NCBI GenBank assembly: GCA_963762615.1
Contig: CAVXLG010000020.1
Span: 1-64,000 of the forward strand
Length of the DNA: 64,000 bases
Direction of reading: 5' to 3'
DNA from: PALSA-505 sp963762615
GTDB lineage: Bacteria; Actinomycetota; Actinomycetes; Streptosporangiales; Streptosporangiaceae
The notes beneath the pieces were generated by a model. It had not been told where the DNA came from, did no database searches, and saw nothing but the letters and a program-made list of their open reading frames with translations. The translations under genes and the position numbers were made by a program. Shown piece by piece: positions 28,086-34,889 of this stretch (its first letter is position 1; each line of letters opens with the position of its first letter).

Positions 28086-28415
28086 ATGGAGATCGCGCGG
28101 TCCGTTGGCCTGTTCGTGGCGGCCGGCCTGGCCGAGATCGGCGGCGGCTACCTGGTGTGGCGCTGGCTGCGTGAGGGCGCGCCCTGGTGGGCCGGCCTGA
28201 TCGGCGCCGCCGTCCTGGTCGGCTACGGCGTCATACCGACACTCCAGCACAGCAACTTCGGGCGGGTCTACGCCGCCTACGGCGGCGTCTTCGTCATCAT
28301 GAGCCTGCTGTGGGGCTGGGGCCTGGACCGGCACCCGCCGGACCGGTTCGACTGGATCGGCGCGGGCATCGTCGCGGTCGGCGTCGGCGTCATCTTCTTC
28401 GCCCCGCGGCACTAG
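28086..28415 (+). CDS. YnfA/UPF0060 small membrane protein
   Basis: 109 residues with four membrane helices. LFVAAGLAEIGGGYLVWRWLR is the signature first helix; YAAYGGVFVIMSLLWGW and DWIGAGIVAVGVGVIFFAP follow. Members resemble small multidrug resistance transporters in topology, but a transport role is not established generally. Same operon as the DUF1003 gene. Confidence 0.9.
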   Translation: MEIARSVGLFVAAGLAEIGGGYLVWRWLREGAPWWAGLIGAAVLVGYGVIPTLQHSNFGRVYAAYGGVFVIMSLLWGWGLDRHPPDRFDWIGAGIVAVGVGVIFFAPRH

Positions 28416-28480
28416 CGCCCAACGGGTCGCTAGTGCTGCGGCAGGCTACGTTCGCCCCGCTGCTGGCGGCCCTGCGCTGC

Positions 28481-28520
28481 TTGACCTGCTCCCCGCGCAG
28501 GGACCAAGCTGGGGATGCTC
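28481..28520 (+). promoter_or_regulatory. Conserved upstream element of secreted paralogue 1
   Basis: TTGACCTGCTCC at 28481, then a GGGACCAAGCTGG block, 82 bp before the start codon. The same block, at nearly the same distance, precedes paralogues 2 and 3, so it is likely the promoter (TTGACC as -35). Confidence 0.5.
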
Positions 28521-28562
28521 GTGGTGCCCGAGTCCGGCTGGCAACGCCCGAAGGAGACGGCG

Positions 28563-29204
28563 ATGAGTAGCCGGTATGCCCGCATCCTGGCCGCTGGCGG
28601 TACCGCGGTCCTCGCCGTAACCCTGGCAGCCGCCCCGGCGCTGGCGGCGACCACCTGGACCATCAAGCCTGGCGGGGCCATCACGGCGACGTCATCAGGC
28701 CGGTTCACCCTCAAAGACACCAGGACCGGCACTATGCTCCCCTGCTACTCGGCGACCGCCAGCGGCACGCTCATGCACGGCAGCGGGCTGCCCGGCTCCG
28801 GCGCCGGCTCGCTGTCCGCTGTCGGCGTCAGCGTGTGTACCGGCCCGGGTGTCAGTGACATCAGATTCACTCTGCAGGCCACTGACCTGCCCTGGCACGT
28901 GAACCTGTCCTCCTACGACGCGGCGACGGGCGTGGTGACGGGGGCGGTCAGCCACCTCCAGATCACGATGTCGGGCGACGGCTGCACGGCCGTGATCGAC
29001 GGCACCAGCGGCACCCCCAGCGACGGCTGGGTGAAGTTCACCTACGCCGACAGCACCGGCCGGCTCACGCTGCTGACTGCCACCGGCAACCTGCACTTCT
29101 GGAACGTCAGCGCCGGCTGCCTCGGCCTGGTCAACAGCGGCGACCGGGCCAGGCTCGGTGCCGCCTTCACCGTCAGCCCGAAACAGGCCATCACCAGCCC
29201 GTGA
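28563..29204 (+). CDS. Secreted protein of unknown function, tandem paralogue 1
   Basis: 213 residues. Sec signal peptide of about 28 residues ending APALA, then a beta-rich mature part beginning TTWTIKPGGAITATSSG. Four cysteines (PCYS, VCTG, GCTA, GCLG) are kept in all three tandem copies, implying two disulfides outside the cell. Further conserved blocks are LPWHVNLSSYDAATGVVTGA, DSTGRLTLLTATGNLHFWNV and the C-terminus SPKQAITSP. ATG 28563 has GAAGGAGAC upstream. I do not recognise a characterised family. The pattern, an export signal, Thr/Ser-rich strands and gene triplication, suggests a surface or spore-coat-like secreted protein, but that is only a guess. Confidence 0.85.
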   Translation: MSSRYARILAAGGTAVLAVTLAAAPALAATTWTIKPGGAITATSSGRFTLKDTRTGTMLPCYSATASGTLMHGSGLPGSGAGSLSAVGVSVCTGPGVSDIRFTLQATDLPWHVNLSSYDAATGVVTGAVSHLQITMSGDGCTAVIDGTSGTPSDGWVKFTYADSTGRLTLLTATGNLHFWNVSAGCLGLVNSGDRARLGAAFTVSPKQAITSP

Positions 29205-29246
29205 GACCGAGGCAGCGTCCGCCCGGCCGCGGCGGCCCGGTGCTGC

Positions 29247-29290
29247 TTGACCTGCTCCCGCGCCGGGACCAGGCTGGGAATGGTTGTGGG
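29247..29290 (+). promoter_or_regulatory. Conserved upstream element of secreted paralogue 2
   Basis: TTGACCTGCTCC at 29247 followed by GGGACCAGGCTGGGAATG, 75 bp before the start codon; second copy of the element found ahead of each paralogue. Confidence 0.5.
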
Positions 29291-29321
29291 GGGCGGGTTC
29301 CGCTCGCAAGGCTGGGAGGAG

Positions 29322-29963
29322 ATGGCATTGAGCAATCGGTACGCCCGCATCCTGGCCGCTGGCGGTGCCGCGGTCCTCGCGGCCACCCTGACAGCCGCCC
29401 CGGCCCTGGCCGCGATCACCTGGACCATCCAGCCCGGCGGGGCCATCACCGCGACGTCAGGCCGGCTAGCTCTCAAAGACACCACGATCGGCACCGTGAT
29501 CTCGTGCGCCTCCTCGACCGCCAGCGGCACGCTGCGAAGCGGCAGCGGGCTGTCCGGCTCCGACGCCGGCTCGCTGTCGGCCGTCAGCTTCGTTCACTGC
29601 ACCGCCCCGGGCGGCCCCAACGACACGCTGCAGCCCGGTGGCCTGCCCTGGCACGTGAACTTCTCCTCCTACAACGCGGCGACGGGCGTGGCGCGGGGGA
29701 CGATCGGCAAGATCCACATCGCGCTGTCGCAGACCGCCGGCTGCACCGCGTTGATCGACGGCACGAGCGCCACCGCGCGCGATGGCAGGGCGACGTTCCG
29801 GTACACCGACAGCACCGGCCGGATCACGGTGCTGACCACCGGCAGCAACCTGCACATCTACGACGTCAGCCAAGGCTGCCTCGGCCAATACGACAGTGGC
29901 GACTCGGCCGCGCTCAGTATCAGCTACACCGTCAGCCCGAAGCAGGACATCACCAGCCCGTAA
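29322..29963 (+). CDS. Secreted protein of unknown function, tandem paralogue 2
   Basis: 213 residues, start ATG 29322 (MALSNRYARILAAGG) behind GGGAGGAG; the longer frame to 29247 runs through the promoter. The signal peptide ends ALAA. It is the most diverged of the three: VHCTAPGGPN replaces the CTGPG loop, the second Asn/Ser strand reads FSSYNAATGVARGT, and KIHIALSQTAGCTALIDG replaces the corresponding strand, while the four Cys and the SPKQDITSP end remain. No known domain. Divergence between copies shows that the triplication is not recent. Confidence 0.85.
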   Translation: MALSNRYARILAAGGAAVLAATLTAAPALAAITWTIQPGGAITATSGRLALKDTTIGTVISCASSTASGTLRSGSGLSGSDAGSLSAVSFVHCTAPGGPNDTLQPGGLPWHVNFSSYNAATGVARGTIGKIHIALSQTAGCTALIDGTSATARDGRATFRYTDSTGRITVLTTGSNLHIYDVSQGCLGQYDSGDSAALSISYTVSPKQDITSP

Positions 29964-30006
29964 TACTGAAGCGAACGTTGCCTGGCTGCTGACGGCCTCG
30001 CGCCCC

Positions 30007-30050
30007 TTGACCTGCTCCAGCGCTGGGAACAAGCTGGCAATGCTCCTAGT
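30007..30050 (+). promoter_or_regulatory. Conserved upstream element of secreted paralogue 3
   Basis: TTGACCTGCTCC at 30007 followed by GGGAACAAGCTGGCAATGCT, 82 bp before the start codon; third copy of the element. Confidence 0.5.
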
Positions 30051-30088
30051 GCCCGGGTCCCGCTCACAAGGCCGGAAGGAAGACAGCG

Positions 30089-30736
30089 ATGAGCAACCGG
30101 TACGCGCGCATCCTGGCCGCCGGCTGCGCCGCGGTCCTCGCGGCCACCCTGGCAGCCGCCCCGGCGCTGGCCGCGACCACCTGGACCATCCAGCCCGGCG
30201 GCGCCATCACGGCGACGTCATCAGGCGTGTTCACCTTCCAAGACCACAAGACCGGCACCGTGCTCAAGTGCGTCTCGGCGACCGCCAGCGGGACGCTCAA
30301 GCACGGCAGCGGGCTGCCCGGCTCCCGGGCCGGGTCGCTGTCCGCTGTCGGCTTCACCAGCTGCACCGGCCCGGGTATCAGCGACAGTGACCTCAGAGTG
30401 ACTTTTCAGGCCACGGACCTGCCCTGGCACGTGAACCTCTCCTCCTACGACGCGGCGACGGGCGTGGTGACCGGCGCGGTCAGCCACCTCCAGATCATGC
30501 TGCTGGCCAACGGCTGCACGGCCGTGATCGGCGGCAAGAGCGGCGCCGCCAGCGACGGCTGGGTGCCGTTCACCTACACCGACAGCACCGGCCAGCTCAC
30601 GGTGTTGGCCACCGGCGGCAACCTGCACATCTGGAACGTCAGCTCCGGCTGCCTCGGCCTCATCAACACCGGCGACCGGGCCACGGTCGGCGTCACCTTC
30701 ACCATCAGCCCGAAACAGGCCATCACGAGCCCGTGA
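30089..30736 (+). CDS. Secreted protein of unknown function, tandem paralogue 3
   Basis: 215 residues, ATG 30089 with GGAAGGAAGA ahead. Closest to paralogue 1: signal peptide ending APALA, then WTIQPGGAITATSSGVF, four conserved Cys (KCVS, SCTG, GCTA, GCLG), LPWHVNLSSYDAATGVVTGA and the SPKQAITSP end. It has a two-residue insertion (SDLRV) in the middle loop. Each paralogue has its own promoter element and short spacer, so the unit of duplication was gene plus promoter. Confidence 0.85.
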   Translation: MSNRYARILAAGCAAVLAATLAAAPALAATTWTIQPGGAITATSSGVFTFQDHKTGTVLKCVSATASGTLKHGSGLPGSRAGSLSAVGFTSCTGPGISDSDLRVTFQATDLPWHVNLSSYDAATGVVTGAVSHLQIMLLANGCTAVIGGKSGAASDGWVPFTYTDSTGQLTVLATGGNLHIWNVSSGCLGLINTGDRATVGVTFTISPKQAITSP

Positions 30737-30829
30737 GACCGAGGCAAAGACTGCCTGCTGCGGCACTAGGCCATGACCAGGGCCCTGCCATGACCGTCCG
30801 TAACGGGAACATGTGTCCGTGGTGAGAAC

Positions 30830-30979
30830 ATGATGTCCGTGCGTACTCAGGTCGGGATCGTCGGCGCGGGACCAGCCGGGCTGCTGCTCTCGCACCTGCT
30901 GCTCTCGCACCTGCTGCACCGGCGCGGCATCGATTCGGTGGTGCTGGAGGCGCGCAGCCGCGATGGCGCCGGGAACTAA
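30830..30979 (+). pseudogene. pobA remnant (N-terminal fragment of 4-hydroxybenzoate 3-monooxygenase)
   Basis: Forty-nine codons. RTQVGIVGAGPAGLLLSHLL is the FAD-binding start of PobA and HRRGIDSVVLEARSRD the second strand; the frame then ends at TAA 30977. A 15-bp stretch (ctgctctcgcacctg) is duplicated head to tail at 30885-30916, giving LLSHL twice. The remaining ~345 residues of the enzyme are missing. Directly followed by a pcaB remnant. Confidence 0.75.
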
Positions 30980-30992
30980 TTGGGGCTGGCGG

Positions 30993-31214
30993 ATGTCTGA
31001 GCCGGGCGCGCTGTTCTCCGGAGTCTTCGCCCGCGGCGGCGTCGACGTCAGCGATGCCGCCTGGCTGCAGGCGATGCTCGACGCCGAGGCCGCGCTGGCC
31101 CGCGCGCTGGAACGGGCCGGGCTGGCGGCCGCCGGCGCGGCCAGCGAGTTCGCCGGGCGCGCGCTGGCGGCGCACCGGCTGACCCAAGCGCGGCTGGCCG
31201 GCCTCTGCAAGTGA
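30993..31214 (+). pseudogene. pcaB remnant (N-terminus of 3-carboxy-cis,cis-muconate cycloisomerase)
   Basis: Starts at ATG 30993. LFSGVFARGGVDVSDAAWLQ and AMLDAEAALARALERAGLA match the N-terminus of PcaB (fumarase/aspartase superfamily). Homology fades after about 50 residues, and the frame ends at 31214 with no active-site region. Together with the pobA fragment 14 bp upstream it marks a deletion scar in a former protocatechuate (beta-ketoadipate) gene cluster. Confidence 0.7.
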
Positions 31215-31253
31215 TCGGTTCCCGGGTGATGCGGCGTCCCTGGCCGGCCCGGA

Positions 31254-31712
31254 TCAGCCCTGCGCGCGGTAGGCAGAGCCGAGAACGCGCAGGCAGACGG
31301 CGTAGCAGAGCATCGCGATACAGCCGGCGATCGTCATGCCAAGGGACGCGCGGTTGTGCCCGTTCCGCAGGAAGCCGATGCCGTTGAATGCGGCGCCGAG
31401 GATGGCGATGAGGCCGATGGCCGAGGCCACCACGACCGGCCGGTACCGGGCCAGGATCGCGCGGACCAGCAGGTCGATCGCGGCGATGATCAGGAGCAGG
31501 CCGAGCACCGCGTGCAGCGCGAGCAGCGGGCCGTTGGAGAATGCCTCGCTCACGCCGCCCTTGGCCGGCGTGATGTAAAGGCTGACCCCGACTCCCAGTG
31601 CGAACTGGATGATGAGCATCGCCAGCACGCCCATGCTGGCGCTGCGCAGCCGGGCCGTCGCCCGCGTAGCGTCCCCGGCGACCACCCGGTCGGTGTTGCC
31701 GGCGCTGGTCAT
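31254..31712 (-). CDS. Four-helix integral membrane protein, unknown function
   Basis: 152 residues from ATG 31712 (MTSAGNTDRVVAGDATRATA); the frame extends further but without support. Four membrane helices: GVLAMLIIQFALGVGVSLYI, LLALHAVLGLLLIIAAIDLL, VVVASAIGLIAILGAAFNGI and GMTIAGCIAMLCYAVCLRVL. The short loops carry His in the second helix start (LHAVLG). The topology resembles small haem- or quinone-linked membrane proteins, but no ligand set is convincing. Confidence 0.75.
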   Translation of the reverse strand: MTSAGNTDRVVAGDATRATARLRSASMGVLAMLIIQFALGVGVSLYITPAKGGVSEAFSNGPLLALHAVLGLLLIIAAIDLLVRAILARYRPVVVASAIGLIAILGAAFNGIGFLRNGHNRASLGMTIAGCIAMLCYAVCLRVLGSAYRAQG

Positions 31713-31786
31713 CCCCGGAGTGTATCTGCCCCGGACCGTTCCGCTCAGTACAGGTAACACCTCGTACACGGAGCAAGGAGCACATC

Positions 31787-32389
31787 ATGACGAGCATTCC
31801 TGCCGGCCCCGGCGACATCCTGGCCGTGTGGACCGGCCAGGGCATGGTCCAGGATCTCATCCGGGCCGGAGAAGCGCTGCAGGGCAAGCCGGCGGTGGCC
31901 AACCACGTCGTCGTCGTCACTCACAAGGACCAGGTGGGCCGGTGGATGGGCATCCAGGGACAGCCCGGCGGCGTCGGGCCGGTCGACTGCACGCCCTTCC
32001 TGTCCGACAGCCGGACCATGTCCAATCACCCCGAGCCGAAGCCTGACGACCGGGGCCAGCTGACCTCGTTCCTGGCCAGCGCGGCGAAGTCACTCGGCAT
32101 CAGCTACGACTGGGTCGGGATCGCGGAGGACACGCTGGACGCCTTCCATGTCCATGATCTTTCCGACCTGATCGACCCGCTGTGGCGCTGGCCCTCCGAG
32201 CACAACCTGCTGCCCGGGCACGTCGTCTGCTCCAGCCTCGCCGCCATGCTGTACGACCTGCCGTCGGTCGGCTGGGCGCATCCGGATCTCGGCGACGAGC
32301 GCGGGTGCGAGCCCGCCGACTGGTGGCGATGGTCACAGGCTCAGGGGTGGCGGCTCAGCCGCCAGGCGTACACGCAGGCCGGGATCTAG
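31787..32389 (+). CDS. Permuted papain-fold (YiiX/NlpC-P60-like) hydrolase
   Basis: 200 residues, ATG 31787 behind CAAGGAGC. PGDILAVWTGQGMVQDLIRAG opens the domain; His40 (ANHVVVVTH) precedes Cys148 (GHVVCSSLAAMLYDLP), the reversed His-then-Cys order of circularly permuted NlpC/P60-like amidases. SLGISYDWVGIAEDTLDAF is a typical central block. Members can act on lipid, peptide or peptidoglycan amide bonds; substrate unknown. No signal peptide, so it probably acts inside the cell. Family assignment is by motif order and memory of relatives. Confidence 0.65.
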   Translation: MTSIPAGPGDILAVWTGQGMVQDLIRAGEALQGKPAVANHVVVVTHKDQVGRWMGIQGQPGGVGPVDCTPFLSDSRTMSNHPEPKPDDRGQLTSFLASAAKSLGISYDWVGIAEDTLDAFHVHDLSDLIDPLWRWPSEHNLLPGHVVCSSLAAMLYDLPSVGWAHPDLGDERGCEPADWWRWSQAQGWRLSRQAYTQAGI

Positions 32390-32427
32390 CCCGGGCCGAA
32401 GTCACCCCCGGCCCCTATTGTCGGGGC

Positions 32428-33168
32428 ATGGGAAGGGAACCGCAAATCCTGGCCTGCTCGGGCCGCGCGCGCTGGCCGGAGGGATCGCCGCCGGAGCTCA
32501 CCGGGGCCCAGCTCAGGCAGGCGATGCGGCTGGCCGGGGGGATCAGGCCGCGGGTGTGCCTGGTGCCCACCGCGATGGGGGACTGGCCGCAGATCATCGA
32601 CGGCTGGTATGCCACCGCACCGAGCTTCGGCCCGGCGGAGCTGTCCCATCTCCAGCTTTTCCCGCAGCCGAACGTGCCCGGCGTGCGCGCGCACCTGATG
32701 GCCCAGGACGTGATCTTCGTATGGGGCGGCAGCGTGGTGAACCTGCTGGCGGTGTGGCGGGCGCACCGGCTCGACGAGATCCTGCGCGAATGCTGGGCGG
32801 CCGGGGTGGTGCTCGCCGGGGGCAGCGCAGGGAGCCTGTGCTGGCACGTCGCCGGGGTCACCGACTCCTTCAGCGACGCCCTCGACCCGCTGACCGACGG
32901 CCTCGGCTTCCTGCCGTTCAGCAACGGCGTGCACGACGATTCCGGTGACCAGCCGCGTCGGCGCTGCTTCCGCGAGCTGATCGCCGGCGGCGTGCTGCCC
33001 GCCGGGCACGCGACCGAGGACGGCACCGCCCTGCATTACGTCGGGACCAGCCTGCACGAGGCGGTGACTATCGTGCCCGGCAAGCGCGCGTGGCGGGTAG
33101 CCAGGCCGGACGGCGGCGGGTACCGGGAGACCGCACTTCCCACCCGGTACTGGCTGCCGCCGATCTAG
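32428..33168 (+). CDS. Peptidase S51 / type 1 glutamine amidotransferase-like protein
   Basis: 246 residues. The nucleophile elbow is GGSAGSLCW with Ser133, as in PepE/cyanophycinase-type S51 peptidases, and FVWGGSVVNLLAVWRAHRLD is the strand-turn preceding it. VCLVPTAMGDWP near the N-terminus and LPAGHATEDGTALHYVG near the end match family blocks. Probably a dipeptidase or a related hydrolase. ATG 32428 lies 38 nt after the preceding gene. Confidence 0.82.
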   Translation: MGREPQILACSGRARWPEGSPPELTGAQLRQAMRLAGGIRPRVCLVPTAMGDWPQIIDGWYATAPSFGPAELSHLQLFPQPNVPGVRAHLMAQDVIFVWGGSVVNLLAVWRAHRLDEILRECWAAGVVLAGGSAGSLCWHVAGVTDSFSDALDPLTDGLGFLPFSNGVHDDSGDQPRRRCFRELIAGGVLPAGHATEDGTALHYVGTSLHEAVTIVPGKRAWRVARPDGGGYRETALPTRYWLPPI

Positions 33169-33199
33169 CACCCCGCACCCGGCCAGGAAGGCGGGAACC

Positions 33200-33358
33200 A
33201 TGACCGGTTCGGAACGGCCGGCGCAGGACCGCTTCACGCTGCGCCCCTACCAGCGTCCCCCGACGATGCACCCGGCCAACGATTACCCGCCGTACCGGTC
33301 ATCGGCGCTGCGCGCACCGCGCTGGCGGCGAACGCCCCGGTCACGACGGCCCTGCTGA
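33200..33358 (+). pseudogene. Possible pcaH remnant (protocatechuate 3,4-dioxygenase beta subunit N-terminus)
   Basis: Fifty-two codons from ATG 33200, with a good CAGGAAGGCGGG upstream. The stretch HPANDYPPYRSSALRAP resembles the N-terminal segment of PcaH (DYPPYRSTxLRHP in relatives), after which the sequence is a short Arg-rich end. No iron-binding region follows. Its 3' end overlaps the end of the convergent ATPase gene. The pobA and pcaB scars 2 kb away make this reading likelier than sequence alone would. Confidence 0.42.
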
Positions 33359-34864
33359 CTCATCTGGAGCCGGCTGACCGCCGAGCAGCACCCGGGTGAG
33401 CTGGTTGCGGGTGTCGAGCAGCTGGTCGAGCGCGGCGCCCATGTGAACGTCGGTCACCCGCAGCGGGCCGTCCTGGCGGGGCGCGGCACCGTCGTCGGCG
33501 GCGAACAGGGCCGCCCGGCGCAGCAGTTCCTTGAGGAAGGAGGCGGTGACTCCCTCGGTCCGTTCGATCACCATCTCGGGACCGGCCAGGTCGAGGACGA
33601 GTCGTCCCCGGTAGAGCTCGATGAGCTGCCGCCGCGCGGCCGCATCGGGGATGGGCAGCTCGACCGCATGATCGACTCGCCCCGGCCTGGCGGCGAGCGC
33701 CTGCTCCAGCATGTCCGCCCGGTTGGTGGTCAGCAGGAACGTCACGTCGATGTCCTGGCCGAGCCCGTCCATTTCGTTGAGCAGCTGGAACAGCAGGGGG
33801 TGCGCGCCGATGTGCGGGATCCGCTGCTCGGCGATCAGATCCACGTCCTCGACCACGACGACCGACGGCTGCAGCTGCCGAGCCACCGAGCACGCCTGAC
33901 TGATCAGCTGGAGCGCGGCGCCGGTCAGCACGACAACCGTGACCTGCTCCATCCGGCCGATCAGGTAGCTGACGGTATGGGTCTTGCCCGTGCCCGGGAC
34001 GCCGTGCAGCAACACCCCGCGCTTGAGGTGCTGGCCGCTGGCGCGCAGCCGGGCCGCGTGCTGCCGCACCCCGAGTACCTGCCGCTCGATCCCGTCGAGC
34101 AGGTCCGGCGGCAGCACCACGTGATCCCGGGGGACCCGCGGCCGGTCGAGGAAGCTCAACGCCCCGCCACGGCGATGCCCGAACATCTCGCCGCCGAAGG
34201 AAATGACCTGGCCCCGGCAGACGTTGCGCTCCACCGCGAGCTGGCGCACCTCGCCGAGTATCCGCTCGGCCAGCTCGGCGTCCGCGGCGGCTACCTCCAG
34301 GGTGACCTCTTCCGGCCCGCCGCGCTCGGTTGGCCCGCGCAGCAGCAGCGCATAACGCTTCTCGCCTTCGCTGACCAGGTAGAGGCCGCACGCCACGCAG
34401 GACCGGGTCAGTCCGCCGGGACCCGCGGGAAGCGCGGTCGTGGACACGTTGCCGATGCCGAGCCCGGTCCCATGCCCGCCAGACTGTACGAGCTCGGCCA
34501 GTCCGAAATCCTGGTGCCGGAACTGAGTGAGCCCGGCGAGCTCATGCCAGCGGCAGGCCCGGGCGAGCCACGCGTCCAGGCCGATCTGAACGTTCACGTG
34601 GTCGTATGGCTGCCATGACCCGGTGACCAGCGGGATGTCGTCGGCGCCCGGGCCAAGGTGATCTTTCAGCAGGTCGCGCAGCGGGTCCGGCTCGCCCCGG
34701 GCGGCCCGTACCGCCTTGTCCAGCAGCCGCCGCCCCAGCCGGCCCACGTCGGCCAGTTCGGGCTGCAGCGCCTCATCGTCGCGACGGCCGCCGCGGCCAA
34801 CGGCGTAGCTGACGCCGCGGCCGACGGCGGGGCCGGCTCTGACCACCCACACGTGCTCCGTCAT
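33341..34864 (-). CDS. AAA+ ATPase (FtsH/Cdc48-like core) with unique N-terminal domain
   Basis: 507 residues from ATG 34864. The N-terminal ~230 residues are specific to this group (QPELADVGRLGRRLLDKAV; LYLVSEGEKRYALLLRGPTE). The AAA+ core has Walker A GVPGTGKT (Lys294), Walker B VVVVEDVDLIAEQR, sensor-1 FLLTTNRAD and the arginine-finger region AARPGRVDHAVELPIP; a helical lid domain follows. No protease domain or membrane segment, so it is a soluble remodelling ATPase. Such stand-alone proteins occur widely in actinomycetes with unknown clients. The open frame is intact. Confidence 0.85.
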   Translation of the reverse strand: MTEHVWVVRAGPAVGRGVSYAVGRGGRRDDEALQPELADVGRLGRRLLDKAVRAARGEPDPLRDLLKDHLGPGADDIPLVTGSWQPYDHVNVQIGLDAWLARACRWHELAGLTQFRHQDFGLAELVQSGGHGTGLGIGNVSTTALPAGPGGLTRSCVACGLYLVSEGEKRYALLLRGPTERGGPEEVTLEVAAADAELAERILGEVRQLAVERNVCRGQVISFGGEMFGHRRGGALSFLDRPRVPRDHVVLPPDLLDGIERQVLGVRQHAARLRASGQHLKRGVLLHGVPGTGKTHTVSYLIGRMEQVTVVVLTGAALQLISQACSVARQLQPSVVVVEDVDLIAEQRIPHIGAHPLLFQLLNEMDGLGQDIDVTFLLTTNRADMLEQALAARPGRVDHAVELPIPDAAARRQLIELYRGRLVLDLAGPEMVIERTEGVTASFLKELLRRAALFAADDGAAPRQDGPLRVTDVHMGAALDQLLDTRNQLTRVLLGGQPAPDESAGPS

Positions 34865-34889
34865 GTTCGCAGCCTATGCACCGCCGGGT

